NCBI GenBank assembly: GCA_030674185.1 | Contig: CM060311.1 | Location: 101,143,013 to 101,207,012, forward strand | Length of the DNA stretch: 64,000 nt | Source of the DNA: Monoplex corrugatus | Lineage: Eukaryota; Mollusca; Gastropoda; Littorinimorpha; Ranellidae | Reading direction: 5' to 3' | In this document: in pieces, positions 1 to 12,104 of the stretch | Layout: each line of letters begins with the position of its first letter | Numbering within the stretch: the first letter of the stretch is position 1 | Position numbers and translations under genes: made by a program | Notes under the pieces: generated by a model | What the model was told of the DNA's origin: nothing | The model's input: only the letters and a program-made list of their open reading frames with translations | Database searches by the model: none

Positions 1-26
1 AGAAAACAAATTTTACATGTATGCTG

Positions 27-921
27 GCATGTCCATGCACTGACTTGGATAAACATAACACACGTCCATGCACTGACATGTATAAACATATCAACACACG
101 TCCATACACTGACATGGATAAACATGTCAACACACATCCATGAACACCAGTCACCATGGAACACAAGTCTACACTGACAGGTATAAACATATCAACACAC
201 GTCCATGCACTGACAGGTATAAACATAACACACGTCCATGCACTGACAGGTATAAACATAACACACATCCATGCACTGACAGGCATAAACATATCAATAC
301 ACGTCCATGCACTGACAGGTATAAACATATCAACACACATCCATGCACTGACAGGTATAAACATATCAACACACGTCCATGCACTGACATGTATAAACAT
401 ATCAATACACGTCCATGCACTGACAGGCATAAACATATCAATACACGTCCATGCACTGACAGGTATAAACATATCAACACACATCCATGCACTGACATGT
501 ATAAACATATCAACACACGTCCATGCACTGACAGGTATAAACATATCAACACACGTCCATGCACTGACAGGTATAAACATATCAACACACGTCCATGCAC
601 TGACAGGTATAAAAATATCAACACACGTCCATGCACTGACAGTTATAAACATATCAACACACATCCATGCACTGACATGTATAAACATATCAACACACGT
701 CCATACACTGACAGGTATAAACATATCAACACACGTCCATACACTGACAGGTATAAACATATCAACACACGTCCATGCACTGACAGGTATAAACATATCA
801 ACACACGTCCATGCACTGACAGGTATAAACATATCAACACACGTCCATACACTGACAGGTATAAACATATCAACACATGTCCATGCACTGACAGGTATAA
901 ACATATCAACACACTCCATAA
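27..921. repeat. 36-bp minisatellite
   Basis: About 25 head-to-tail copies of a 36-bp unit beginning ACAGGTATAAACATATCAAC; in one frame it reads YKHINTRPCTDR (12 residues). A few early units lack the TATCAA block and are 30 bp. Substitutions are few (CGTCC/CATCC, CATGC/CATAC). Sequences around 138-172 and 918-955 are a diverged direct repeat containing CCATGGAACACAAGTCT. Open frames on both strands reflect a stop-free unit of length divisible by three, not a gene. Confidence 0.95.
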
Positions 922-1134
922 ACACCAGTCGCCATGGAACACAAGTCTGCACTACAGGCTGTCTACTGGAGAGTTGTGGGGTCAGATCTAATCACTTCTG
1001 TCAAAATCATTCAGGGATTTTTTGTTCCCAACCAGCTCCTAGAGCTGAGAGTGCTATGGGCTCACTGGAAAGACCACACATTCGAAACTCATCCAATTCA
1101 CAAATGCATCACTGAGGATGTTGATCAAATCTCC
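922..1134. other. Spacer between arrays, nothing recognised
   Basis: About 210 bp of single-copy-looking sequence between the 36-bp and 24-bp arrays. Both strands were read for transaldolase C-terminal motifs and none was found. No transposon ends are visible. Confidence 0.5.
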
Positions 1135-2975
1135 TGACCAGTACCACAATTGTCTGTATCCACGCTTCAGTACAGTCGTATCACGCAATGACCAGTACCA
1201 CAATTGTCTGTATCCACGCTTCAGTACAGCCCTATCACCACGCTTCAGTACAACCCTATCACGCAATGACCAGTACCACAATTGTCTGTATCCACGCTTC
1301 AGTACAGCCCTATCACGCAATGACCAGTACCACAATTGTCTGTATCCACGCTTCAGTACAGCCCTATCACCACGCTTCAGTACAGCCCTATCACCACGCT
1401 TCAGTACAGCCCTATCACCACGCTTCAGTACAGCCCTATCACGCAATGACCAGTACCACAATTGTATCCACGCTTCAGTACAGCCCTATCACCACGCTTC
1501 AGCACAGCCCTATGACCATGCTTCAGCACAGCCCTATGACCATGCTTCAGCACAGCCCTATGACCACGCTTCAGTACAGCCCTATACCACGCTTCAGTAC
1601 AGCCCTATCACCATGCTTCAGTACAGCCCTATCACCATGCTTCAGCACAGCCCTATCACCATGCTTCAGCACAGCCCTATCACCACGCTTCAGCACAGCC
1701 CTATCACCATGCTTCAGTACAGCCCTATCACCACGCTTCAGTACAGCCCTATCACCACGCTTCAGCACAGCCCTATGACCACACTTCAGCACAGCCCTAT
1801 CACCATGCTTCAGCACAGCCCTATCACCACGCTTCAGTACAGCCCTATCACCATGCTTCAGTACAGCCCTATCACCACGCTTCAGTACAGCCCTATCAGT
1901 ATCACCACGCTTCAGCACAGCCCTATCACCACGCTTCAGCACAACCCTATCATCACGCTTCAGCACAGCCCTATCACCATGCTTCAGCACAGCCCTATCA
2001 CCACGCTTCAGCACAGCCCTATCACCATGCTTCAGTACAGCCCTATCACCACGCTTCAGCACAGTCCTATCACCACGCTTCAGTACAGCCCTATCACCAT
2101 GCTTCAGTACAGCCCTATCACCATGCTTCAGTACAGCCCTATCACCATGCTTCAGTACAGCCCTATCACCACGCTTCAGCACAGTCCTATCACCATGCTT
2201 CAGCACAGCCCTATCACCATGCTTCAGTACAGCCCTATCACCATGCTTCAGTACAGCCCTATCACCATGCTTCAGCACAGCCCTATCACCATGCTTCAGT
2301 ACAGCCCTATCACCATGCTTCAGTACAGCCCTATCACCACACTTCAGTACAGCCCTATCACCATGCTTCAGTACAACCCTATCACCACACTTCAGTACAG
2401 CCCTATCACCATGCTTCAGCACAGCCCTATCACCATGCTTCAGTACAGCCCTATCACCATGCTTCAGTACAGCCCTATCACCATGCTTCAGCACAGCCCT
2501 ATCACCATGCTTCAGTACAGCCCTATCACCATGCTTCAGCACAGCCCTATCACCACACTTCAGTACAGCCCTATCACCATGCTTCAGCACAGCCCTATCA
2601 CCATGCTTCAGCACAGCCCTATCACCATGCTTCAGTACAGCCCTATCACCATGCTTCAGTACAGCCCTATCACCATGCTTCAGCACAGCCCTATCACCAT
2701 GCTTCAGTACAGCCCTATCACCATGCTTCAGTACAACCCTATCACCATGCTTCAGTACAGCCCTATCACCATGCTTCAGTACAGCCCTATCACCATGCTT
2801 CAGTACAGCCCTATCACCACGCTTCAGTACAGCCCTATCACCACGCTTCAGCACAACCCTATCACCACGCTTCAGCACAGCCCTATCACCACGCTTCAGC
2901 ACAGCCCTATCACCATGCTTCAGTACAGCCCTATCACCACGCTTCAGCACAGCCCTATCACACAATCTCCATCCT
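1135..2975. repeat. 24-bp minisatellite with composite left end
   Basis: About 70 copies of a 24-bp unit containing CTTCAGTACAGCCCTATCAC, with C/T at GTA/GCA and ACG/ATG positions. The first 350 bp use a longer composite that adds TGACCAGTACCACAATTGTC at 1135, 1189, 1267, 1321 and 1447. This suggests the simple 24-mer was amplified out of a longer ancestral unit. Frames on both strands are open because 24 is divisible by three and the unit has no stop. Confidence 0.95.
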
Positions 2976-3145
2976 AAATGGAACTCCATAGCATCATGAT
3001 TATCTTCCCCATCATCGTCATCATCATCACATTACAAAATTGTCCCAGCATCTAAGGCTTCTAAATTGACGGAGAAAATGGAACAGGAACAAAAAAGGAA
3101 AAGAAGAAAAAAGATGAACATAAATGTGGCTTCCCAAGAGCAATG

Positions 3146-3148
<3 letters not shown>

Positions 3149-3214
<66 letters not shown>

Positions 3215-3240
3215 ACATATCTGTAAACACACACACACAC
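3149..3240. repeat. (CA)n microsatellite
   Basis: A long pure CA run (about 3149-3212), then CATATCTGTAAA and a second CA run. It abuts the truncated 5' end of the retroelement that follows. Confidence 0.97.
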
Positions 3241-3251
3241 CACATACACAC

Positions 3252-4372
3252 TCTCAACCTGCATACCTGACCTGTGGTGTTCCACAAGGATCTGTCCTTG
3301 GCCCTGTTCCTTTCACTCTTTATACCTCCCCCCTGTCCACCATCAACTCCCACTCTATAAAACACCACTTCTATGCTGATGACACCCAACTTCAAGACAG
3401 TGACTCACCTGATAATATACAGCGCCTGTTGACTCGCACCACTGAGTGTTACTCGGACATCAAGAACTGGATGACGTTCAACAAACTTCAGCTTAATGAC
3501 GACAAGACAGAAGCTATCCTCATCGGCACCCGTCAGAAACTTTCTCAGCTGCCTCCTCTTTCTCTCCCATTATGTAACACATCAGTCCCAATTTCTGATT
3601 CAGCTAAAAACCTTGGTGTCTGCATTGACTCTACCCTTTCCATGAACAACTTTGTTTCTCAAACTGCCAGATCTTGCTACTATCATCTCCATCGTATAAG
3701 CCTGATCAGGAAGTATCTCTCTGTGAAAACAACTGCAAAACTCGTTCTCTCCTTCATAATGTCTCGCATTGACTATTGCAATTCACTCCTGTCTGGTCTT
3801 CCTGCCTCCACCATTCACATCCTACAGCGCATTCAAAACAATGCTGTACGCCTTGTACTCAAAAAGAAAAAAGCTGACCACATATCTCCTCTCCTGGCAC
3901 AACTTCACTGGTTCCCTATATCAAAGCGCATACAGCACAAACTAGACACCATGTGCTACAAAAGCCTCAATAACGCAGCCCCCGATTACCTGTCAAGCCT
4001 ACTTGAGATCTATCTTCCCTCACGTACCCTCCGCTCTGCCTCCGATCCTCTGACTTTTCGCTTTCCACGCACTAAGCTCAATACCTATGGTCCACGAGCC
4101 TTCTCTGTTTCTGATCCACTCTCCTGGAACAAACTTCCTCTCTCAGTCCGTCAGCAACCTACTTTTGTCTCCTTCAAGTCCGCTCTCAAAACTCACCTTT
4201 TCTCCTCTGCATAAAATCCTAACCTCACTCAACCTCCCTCTGCAGCCTGTCTCCGCTCGGAGGGAAATCACTTTGTTATAATATATAATTGTATATGATA
4301 TGCTCTCTATAATTTTCCATTGCTTTTATTCTTGCTTTTATTGCTTTTATTCTTTCTCCCCATTTATAGCCA

Positions 4373-4430
<58 letters not shown>

Positions 4431-4566
4431 GCGTGCGTGCGTGCATGCGTGCGTGCGTGCGTGCGTGCGTCGCGCGCGCACGTGCGTGCGTGCGTGCGTG
4501 TCTGTTTCAGCGCTTAGATTTGATTTTGTCGAGATTTTGCGCTATATAAATATTGTATTATTATCA
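3252..4566 (+). mobile_element. L2/CR1-like non-LTR retrotransposon, 5'-truncated
   Basis: An open frame on the plus strand runs from about 3252 to the stop at 4212-4214. It holds the end of a reverse transcriptase: CGVPQGSVLGP (from 3273), then the catalytic FYADD box (3369-3383), a thumb region with LQLNDDKTE and NLGVCIDS, and a C-terminal part with DYCNSLLSGLP, AVRLV and LHWFPI. These motifs are typical of the L2/CR1 group. The frame is intact for 320 codons but lacks the endonuclease and the N-terminal RT motifs, so the copy cannot move on its own. The 3' UTR carries TG and CGTG microsatellites (4376-4500) and ends in a conserved tail, AGCGCTTAGATTTGATTTTG through TTTTGCGCTATATAAATA, then ATT-rich repeats. 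Two more copies of that tail are in the window. Confidence 0.88.
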
Positions 4567-4740
4567 TTATATCTGTAAACACACACACACACACACACAA
4601 CACACACACATATATCTGTAAATACACACACACACACACCACACACACACCACATATCTGTAAACACACACACACACACACACATATCTGTAAACACACA
4701 CACACACACACACAACACACACACATATCTGTAATTTATA
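4567..4740. repeat. Compound CA repeat with ATATCTGTAAA spacers
   Basis: Short CA runs separated by four copies of ATATCTGTAAA or ATATCTGTAAT, giving a second-order period of about 45-55 bp. The same spacer occurs in the CA repeat at 3213-3224. Confidence 0.9.
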
Positions 4741-4797
4741 CATCAATCAATTACCCAACTCATACCCCTAGAAGGAACCAATAGTATCAAATTAGAA

Positions 4798-4990
4798 TCC
4801 CAACCAACCAACCAGCCAACCGATCACGCAACTGATTCTTCAAGAATTACATCAGTCACCCAGCCAACCAATCACGCAACTGGTTCTTCAAGAATTATAT
4901 CAATTGACAAATCACCCAACTGATCATTCTAAAATGAAAACTACTGGGCATCACATCAAAATCCAAACCAACAAATTACACAGCTAATTC
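4798..4990. repeat. Imperfect duplicated intron segment
   Basis: Intron 4 of transaldolase. Blocks with CCAACC, ATCACGCAACTG and TTCTTCAAGAATTA are repeated two to three times with drift. No coding potential is seen. Confidence 0.6.
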
Positions 4991-5082
4991 TTCCAACTTT
5001 CTGTTTGACCAGTCACTCAAATGATCATCCTAGGAACATGGAGAATGCAATCAACGGACATCAAATCAAAATCCATTCTCAC

Positions 5083-5214
5083 CTGGCTGCCTGCACCCCC
5101 TCCCAGGTAGAGGAGAGTTTGATGAGGATTCGTTCCTTGCTGACGTTTTGTTCCTTGTACAACGCAATCAGTCTCTTGGCCTTTTTCACCATGGCCTCCT
5201 TGTCAAATGACAGC
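5083..5214 (-). CDS. TALDO1: Transaldolase exon 4 (Schiff-base lysine exon)
   Basis: A 132-nt exon with acceptor GATGTGGCCAG (ending at 5215) and donor GTGAGAATG (from 5082). It encodes [20 protein letters not shown] followed by [17 protein letters not shown], and ends in phase 2. The Lys in [11 protein letters not shown] is the residue that forms the Schiff base with the ketose donor; it would be residue 139 when counted from exon 1a, against 142 in the human enzyme. The opposite strand is also open here (5005-5388), but its translation has no similarity to anything and is a shadow. The next exon should continue with the conserved CNMTLLFS region, which I do not find in 1-5082. Confidence 0.95.
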
Positions 5215-5421
5215 CTGGCCACATCATTTACAACTGTGTTAGTTTTTCACAGCAAGTTTTTCACAGTACTGACAAAGAGAAAAAACAACAACAACATCTA
5301 TATGGCTAAATGGAATATCATTCAGAGTACATGTGATAACATTAATTTCTGGAAGTGTTTATACTGTCTGAATGTAAATTTTTCATAAAGACTAGACACA
5401 CATAAATAGGACATACAATGA

Positions 5422-5482
5422 CTGATCCAAAAGTCTTGTCACTTGCATTGGACATACAATGACTGATCCAAAAGTCTTGTCA
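5422..5482 (+). repeat. 41-bp duplication carrying a mariner-like terminal motif
   Basis: CTGATCCAAAAGTCTTGTCA occurs at 5422-5441 and again at 5463-5482 as part of a 41-bp direct duplication. The exact reverse complement lies at 14088-14107. The sequence resembles ends of Tc1/mariner-type transposons, which is an inference from family resemblance. Confidence 0.6.
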
Positions 5483-5576
5483 CTTGCATTGCAAGACAAA
5501 CAAAAGGGAAATACAACCTGCATGAAATTTTAAAAGTCCTTGAAAAACACTCCTATTATTTACACACAGGATTTCA

Positions 5577-8500
5577 GCCTTCCTGACCAAGTGTCAAATG
5601 CTGTCTGACAGTCAGATTGACATAGGGTACCAAGTGTCAAATGCTGTCTGACAGTCTGACATAGGGTACCAAGTGTCAAATGCTGTCTGACAGACTGATA
5701 TAGGGTACCAAGTGTCAAATGCTGTCTGACAGTCTGATATAGGGTACCAAGTGTCAAATGCTGTCTGACAGTCAGATTGACATAGGGTACCAAGTGTCAA
5801 ATGCTGTGTGACAGTCTGATATAGGGTACCAAGTGTCAAATGCTGTCTGACAGTCAGATTGCCATAGGGTACCAAGTGTCAAATGCTGTCTGACAGTCTG
5901 ACATAGGGTACCAAGTGTCAAATGCTGTCTGACAGTCAGATTGCCATAGGGTACCAAGTGTCAAATGCTGTCTGACAGTCTGATATAGGGTACCAAGTAT
6001 CAAATGCTGTCTGACAGTCTGACATAGTGTACCAAGTGTCAAATGCTGTCTGACAGTCTGACATAGTGTACCAAGTGTCAAATGCTGTCTGACAGTCAGA
6101 TTGCCATAGTGTACCAAGTGTCAAATGCTCTCTGACAGTCAGATTGACATAGGGTACCAAGTGTCAAATGCTGTCTGACAGTCTGACATAGTGTACCAAG
6201 TGTCAAATGCTGTCTGACAATCTGATTGACATAGGGTACCAAGTGTCAAATGCTGTCTGACAGTCTGACATAGTGTACCAAGTGTCAAATGCTGTCTGAC
6301 AGTCTGATTGACATAGTGTACCAAGTGTCAAATGCTGTCTGACAGTCTGACATAGGGTACCAAGTGTCAAATGCTGTCTAACAGTCTGACATAGTGTACC
6401 AAGTGTCAAATGCTGTCTGACAGTCTGATTGACATAGGGTACCAAGTGTCAAATGCTGTCTGACAGTCTGATTGACATAGGGTACCAAGTGTCAAATGCT
6501 GTCTGACAGTCAGATTGACATAGTGTACCAAGTGTCAAATGCTGTCTGACAGATTGACATAGGGTACCAAGTGTCAAATGCTGTCTGACAGTCAGATAGA
6601 CATAGTGTACCAAGTGTCAAATGCTGTCTGACAGTCTGATTGACATAGTGTACCAAGTGTCAAATGCTGTCTGACAGTCAGATTGACATAGGGTACCAAG
6701 TGTCAAATGCTGTCTGACAGTCTGACATAGTGTACCAAGTGTCAAATGCTGTCTGACAATCTGATTGACATAGGGTACCAAGTGTCAAATGCTGTCTGAC
6801 AGTCTGACATAGTGTACCAAGTGTCAAATGCTGTCTGACAGTCTGATTGACATAGTGTACCAAGTGTCAAATGCTGTCTGACAGTCTGACATAGGGTACC
6901 AAGTGTCAAATGCTAACAGTCTGACATAGTGTACCAAGTGTCAAATGCTGTCTGACAGTCAGATTGACATAGTGTACCAAGTGTCAAATGCTGTCTGACA
7001 GTCATGACATAGTGTACCAAGTGTCAAATGCTGTCTGACAGTCGATTGACATAGGTACCAAGTGTCAAATGCTGTCTGACAGTCGATTGACATAGTGTAC
7101 CAAGTGTCAAATGCTGTCTGACAGTCGATTGACATAGTGTACCAAGTGTCAAATGCTGTCTGACAGTCAGATGACATAGGGTACCAAGTGTCAAATGCTG
7201 TCTGACAGTCTGACATAGTGTACCAAGTGTCAAATGCTGTCTGACAGTCTGATTGACATAGTGTACCAAGTGTCAAATGCTGTCTGAAGTCAATTGACAT
7301 AGGGTACCAAGTGTCAAAATGCTGTCTGACAGTCTATGACATAGTGTACCAAGTGTCAAATGCTGTCTGACACGTTGACATAGGGTACCAAGTGTCAAAT
7401 GCTGTTGACAGTGCATATGTACAAGTGTCAATGTGTGACGTCAATGACATTGTACAAGTGTCAATGCTGTCTGACAGTCTGATGACATAGTGTACCAAGT
7501 GTCAAATGCTGTCTGACAGTCTGATTGACATAGGGTACCAAGTGTCAAATGCTGTCTGACAGTCTGACATAGTGTACCAAGTGTCAAATGCTGTCTGACA
7601 GTCGATTGACATAGTGTACCAAGTGTCAAATGCTGTCTGACAGTCAGATTGACATAGTGTACCAAGTGTCAAATGCTGTCTGACAGTCGATTGACATAGT
7701 GTACCAAGTGTCAAATGCTGTCTGACAGTCAGATTGACATAGGGTACCAAGTGTCAAATGCTGTCTGACAGTCATGACATATAGTGTACCAAGTGTCAAA
7801 TGCTGTTGACTCAGATTGACTAGGTACCAAGTGTCAATGCTGTCTGACAGTCGATTGACATAGGTACCAAGTGTCAAATGCTGTCTGACAGTCATGACAT
7901 AGTGTACCAAGTGTCAAATGCTGTCTGACAGTCTGATTGACATAGGTGTACCAAGTGTCAAATGCTGTCTGACAGTCTGATGACATAGTGTACCAAGTGT
8001 CAATGCTGTCTGACAGTCAGATTGACATAGTGTACCAAGTGTCAAATGCTGTCTGACAGTCTGACATAGTGTACCAAGTGTCAAATGCTGTCTGACAGTC
8101 TGATTGACATAGTGTACCAAGTGTCAAATGCTGTCTGACATATGACAGGTACCAAGTGTCAAATGCTGTCTGACAGTCAGATTGACATAGTGTACCAAGT
8201 GTCAAATGCTGTCTGACAGTCTGACATAGTGTACCAAGTGTCAAATGCTGTCTGACAGTCTTGACATAGTGTACCAAGTGTCAAATGCTGTCTGACAGTC
8301 TGATTGACATAGGTACCAATGTCAAATGCTGTCTGACAGTCTGATTGACATAGTGTACCAAGTGTCAAATGCTAGTCTGACAGTCAGATTGACATAGTGT
8401 ACCAAGTGTCAAATGCTGTCTGACAGTCTGATGACATAGGGTACCAAGTGTCAAATGCTGTCTGACAGTCTGATTGACATAGTGTACCAAGTGTCAAATG

Positions 8501-10880
8501 CTGTCTGACAGTCTGAACTAGTGTACCAAGTGTCAAATGCTTCTGACAGTCTGATTGACATAGGGTACCAAGTGTCAAATGCTGTCTGACAGTCTGATTG
8601 ACATAGGGTACCAAGTGTCAAATGCTGTCTGACAGTCAGATTGACATAGTGTACCAAGTGTCAAATGCTGTCTGACAGTCTGATTGACATAGGTTACCAA
8701 GTGTCAAATGCTGTCTGACATGTCTGATTGACATAGGGTACCAAGTGTCAAATGCTGTCTGACAGTCTGATTGACATAGGGTACCAAGTGTCAAATGCTG
8801 TCTGACCAGTCAGTGTCTGACATAGGGTACCAAGTGTCAAATGCTGTCTGACAGTCAGATTGACATAGGGTACCAAGTGTCAAATGCTGTCTGACAGTCT
8901 GACATAGTGTACCAAGTGTCAAATGCTGTCTGACAGTCTGATTGACATAGTGTACCAAGTGTCAAATGCTGTCTGACAGTCTGATTGACATAGGGTACCA
9001 AGTGTCAAATGCTGTCTGACAGTTGACATAGTGTACCAAGTGTCAAATGCTGTCTGACAGTCAGATTGACATAGGGTACCAAGTGTCAAATGCTGTCTGA
9101 CAGTCTGACATAGTGTACCAAGTGTCAAATGCTGTCTGACAGTCTGATTGACATAGGGTACCAAGTGTCAAATGCTGTCTGACAGTCTGACATAGTGTAC
9201 CAAGTGTCAAATGCTGTCTGACAGTCTGATGACATAGTGTACCAAGTGTCAAATGCTGTCTGACAGTCTTGACATAGGGTACCAAGTGTCAAATGCTGTC
9301 TGACAGTCTGACATAGTGTACCAAGTGTCAAATGCTGTCTGACAGTCGATTGACATAGTGTACCAAGTGTCAAATGCTGTCTGACAGTCAGATTGACATA
9401 GGGTACCAAGTGTCAAATGCTGTCTGACAGTCTGACATAGTGTACCAAGTGTCAAATGCTGTCTGACAGTACTGATTGACATAGTGTACCAAGTGTCAAA
9501 TGCTGTCTGACAGTTCTGACATAGGGTACCAAGTGTCAAATGCTGTCTGACAGTCTGACATAGTGTACCAAGTGTCAAATGCTGTCTGACAGTCAGATTG
9601 ACATAGTGTACCAAGTGTCAAATGCTGTCTGACAGTCTGATTGACATAGTGTACCAAGTGTCAAATGCTGTCTGACAGTCTGATCATAGTGTACCAAGTG
9701 TCAAATGCTGTCTGACAGTCAGATTGACTTAGTGTACCAAGTGTCAAATGCTGTCTGACAGTCAGATTGACATAGGGTACCAAGTGTCAAATGCTGTCTG
9801 ACAGTCTGACATAGGGTACCAAGTGTCAAATGCTGGTCGACGTCCAACGCTGTCAAGCTAGTCAGATTGACATAGTGTACCAAGTGTCAAATGCTGTCTG
9901 ACAGTCAGACTGACATAGTGTACCAAGTGTCAAATGCTGTCTGACAGTCTTTGACATAATGTACCAAGTGTCAAATGCTGTCTGACAGTCTGATTGACAT
10001 AGTGTACCAAGTGTCAAATGCTGTCTGACAGTCTGACATAGTGTACCAAGTGTCAAATGCTGTCTGACAGTCAGATTGACATAGTGTACCAAGTGTCAAA
10101 TGCTGTCTGACAGTCGATGACATAGTGTACCAAGTGTCAAATGCTGTCTGACAGTCATTGACATAGGTACCAAGTGTCAAATGCTGTCTGACAGTCTGAT
10201 TGACATAGTGTACCAAGTGTCAAATGCTGTCTGACAGTCTGACATAGTGTACCAAGTGTCCAACGCTGTCTGACAGTCTGACATAGTGTACCAAGTGTCA
10301 AATGTTGTCTGACAGTCTGATTGACATAGTGTACCAAGTGTCAAATGCTGTCTGACAATCTGACACAGTGTACCAAGTGTCAAATGCTGTCTGACAGTCA
10401 GATTGACATAGGGTACCAAGTGTCAAATGCTGTCTGACAGTCTGACATAGTGTACCAAGTGTCAAATGCTGTCTGACAGTCTGATTGACATAGGGTACCA
10501 AGTGTCAAATGCTGTCTGACAGTCTGATTGACATAGGGTACCAAGTGTCAAATGCTGTCTGACAGATTGACATAGTGTACCAAGTATCAAATGCTGTCTG
10601 ACAGTCTGATTGACATAGGGTACCAAGTTTCAAATGCTGTCTGACAGTCAGATTGAAATAGTGTACCAAGTGTCAAATGCTGTCTGACAGTCTGATTGAC
10701 ATAGGGTACCAAGTGTCAAATGCTGTCTGACAGTCTGATTGACATAGGGTACCAAGTGTCAAATGCTGTCTGACAGTCTGATTGACATAGGGTACCAAGT
10801 GTCAAATGCTGTCTGACAGTCTGATTGACATAGGGTACCAAGTGTCAAATGATGTCTGACAGTCAGATTGACATAGGGTA
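5577..10880. repeat. 37-42-bp minisatellite, 5.3 kb
   Basis: About 130 copies of a unit starting GGTACCAAGTGTCAAATGCT and continuing GTCTGACAGT. Short units end in CTGACATAG and long units in CTGATTGACATAG or CAGATTGACATAG. A G/T variant (AGGGTACC or AGTGTACC) alternates in patterns. A higher-order duplication of 539 bp is visible (6139-6324 against 6678-6863). Edge units are clean, whereas about 7000-10150 is rich in single-base deletions and short scrambled pieces, for example near 7400-7450 and 9835-9860. The array sits in intron 3, about 360 bp from exon 4. Confidence 0.97.
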
Positions 10881-10976
10881 GCATTATTAGCAAGCTGTCA
10901 TTTCTCTCCTCCCCCCTCCCCCCCCCCCCCCCAAAGTGTTGGAAACTTCTTGCCACTGGCAGCCAGGTTTTGCTTC

Positions 10977-11053
10977 ATCAAGGGAAACAATCAAAGGTCA
11001 CATCAAGGGAAACGATCAAAGGTCACATCAAGGGAAACGATCAAAGGTCACAA
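10977..11053. repeat. 26-bp repeat, three copies
   Basis: Three adjacent near-identical copies containing CATCAAGGGAAACGATCAAA, just after a poly-C run (10911-10933) at the right end of the 5.3-kb array. Confidence 0.85.
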
Positions 11054-11154
11054 AAAGCTATGTTAAGGACTGGTGGGTGGATGAGGGAGAATTTGAATGG
11101 ATTGTTCTTGTAGGTAGGTCACAATGACCTTGGCTTTATGGGCACATGTGTTGT

Positions 11155-11360
11155 TATATAATAATAATAATAATAATTACAATATTTATATAGCGCAAAA
11201 TCTTGATAAAATCAAATGTAAGCGCTGAAACACACACACACGCACGCACGCACACACACGCACGCACGTACGCACACACACGCATACACACACACACACG
11301 GCTATAAATGGGGAGAAAGAATAAAAACAATGGAAAATTATAGAGAGCATATTATACAAG
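11155..11360 (-). mobile_element. L2-like 3' tail fragment, reversed
   Basis: Reverse complement of the tail of the element at 3252-4566: an ATT-rich end, TATTTATATAGCGCAAAATC, then AAGCGCTGAAACACAC, a CA/CG microsatellite, and a block matching CTATAAATGGGGAGAAAG and TGGAAAATTATAGAGAGC. Only the 3' UTR was kept, as in a strongly 5'-truncated retrotransposition event. Confidence 0.85.
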
Positions 11361-11611
11361 GAATGTTCTGCTGGTATCCACATCTGGTTGCCGCTCACTG
11401 ATGGGATGTACAACTTTGGGAAAAACATGTTTGACATAATGTCTAGCAGTAAGAACAGACTTTTCAGGCAAATGATTGATTGTTCAAAGAGCCTTGGGAA
11501 CTGAAGAAAATGGAGAAAAGTCACTTTCAGCATAACTGGTCTTTTGTCATTAGCAAACACCTACATCTGAACGGACTGTTTGTTTCATGTTTCAGTTTGG
11601 GATGCTTTAAG

Positions 11612-11890
11612 GAGAAGAGTGGCACAATGGTTCAGACATTCACCTGCCAGTAACTAAACTCGAGGTTCCAGGGTTCACTTTACAGGCCTCGACTTTTCTC
11701 CTCAGTTTGACCAGAAATTCGAACTGAACGTCTAGTCCTTCGAAAGGGGACAAAAAAAAACGATTCAGACCCGTGTGTCTTCTGGCTGCGCACGCTAAAG
11801 ATCACACAGCAGAAGTGTAGGGCACTGCCAGGCTGCCTTGGTATATAAATCATTGGAGAGGTACGTTAATTTCCCACCCCTTGAAGACCA
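11612..11890 (+). mobile_element. tRNA-derived SINE
   Basis: An A-box-like TGGCACAATGG (11620-11630) and a B-box-like GGTTCCAGGGTTC (11664-11676) have tRNA-like spacing, followed by a non-tRNA body with GCACGCTAAAGATCAC. This layout fits molluscan tRNA-head SINEs. It does not fold as an intact tRNA, so it is not called as a tRNA gene. Confidence 0.65.
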
Positions 11891-12104
11891 ATTAGCCTTC
11901 CTGACTTTCTGAAATCACAAGTTTCACTTATTTCAATACACAGATTCTCTTTAAATATTCTCTTTTCAAGATCAACAGTTTGCTTGTTTTGGGCCTCACT
12001 AGGATGTCCATATCAGTACTTGTCTTTCGAGTCTTGTTTTCCCTCGACTGAAACTGTGAAAGTATCAATCCAGCAGCAAACTGTCCTGTATGACACATAG
12101 TTGT

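Noticed and set aside
1118..2977. 619-codon ITMLQYSP repeat protein
   Set aside because: 24-bp unit without stops; open on both strands; no flanking coding signals.
1..5082. Remaining transaldolase exons
   Set aside because: Both strands were read for the conserved C-terminal blocks (CNMTLLFS, GRILDW, MGASFRN types) and none was found, so they are taken to be off the left edge.
5005..5388. Plus-strand open frame of 127 codons
   Set aside because: It is the antisense of transaldolase exon 4 and runs into intron sequence.
5577..10880. CRISPR-like array
   Set aside because: Units are contiguous with no unique spacers, and the context is a spliced eukaryotic gene.
11618..11690. tRNA gene
   Set aside because: A-box and B-box like motifs are present but acceptor and anticodon stems do not form; a SINE head fits better. 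The same applies to 55193-55256 and 28165-28215.
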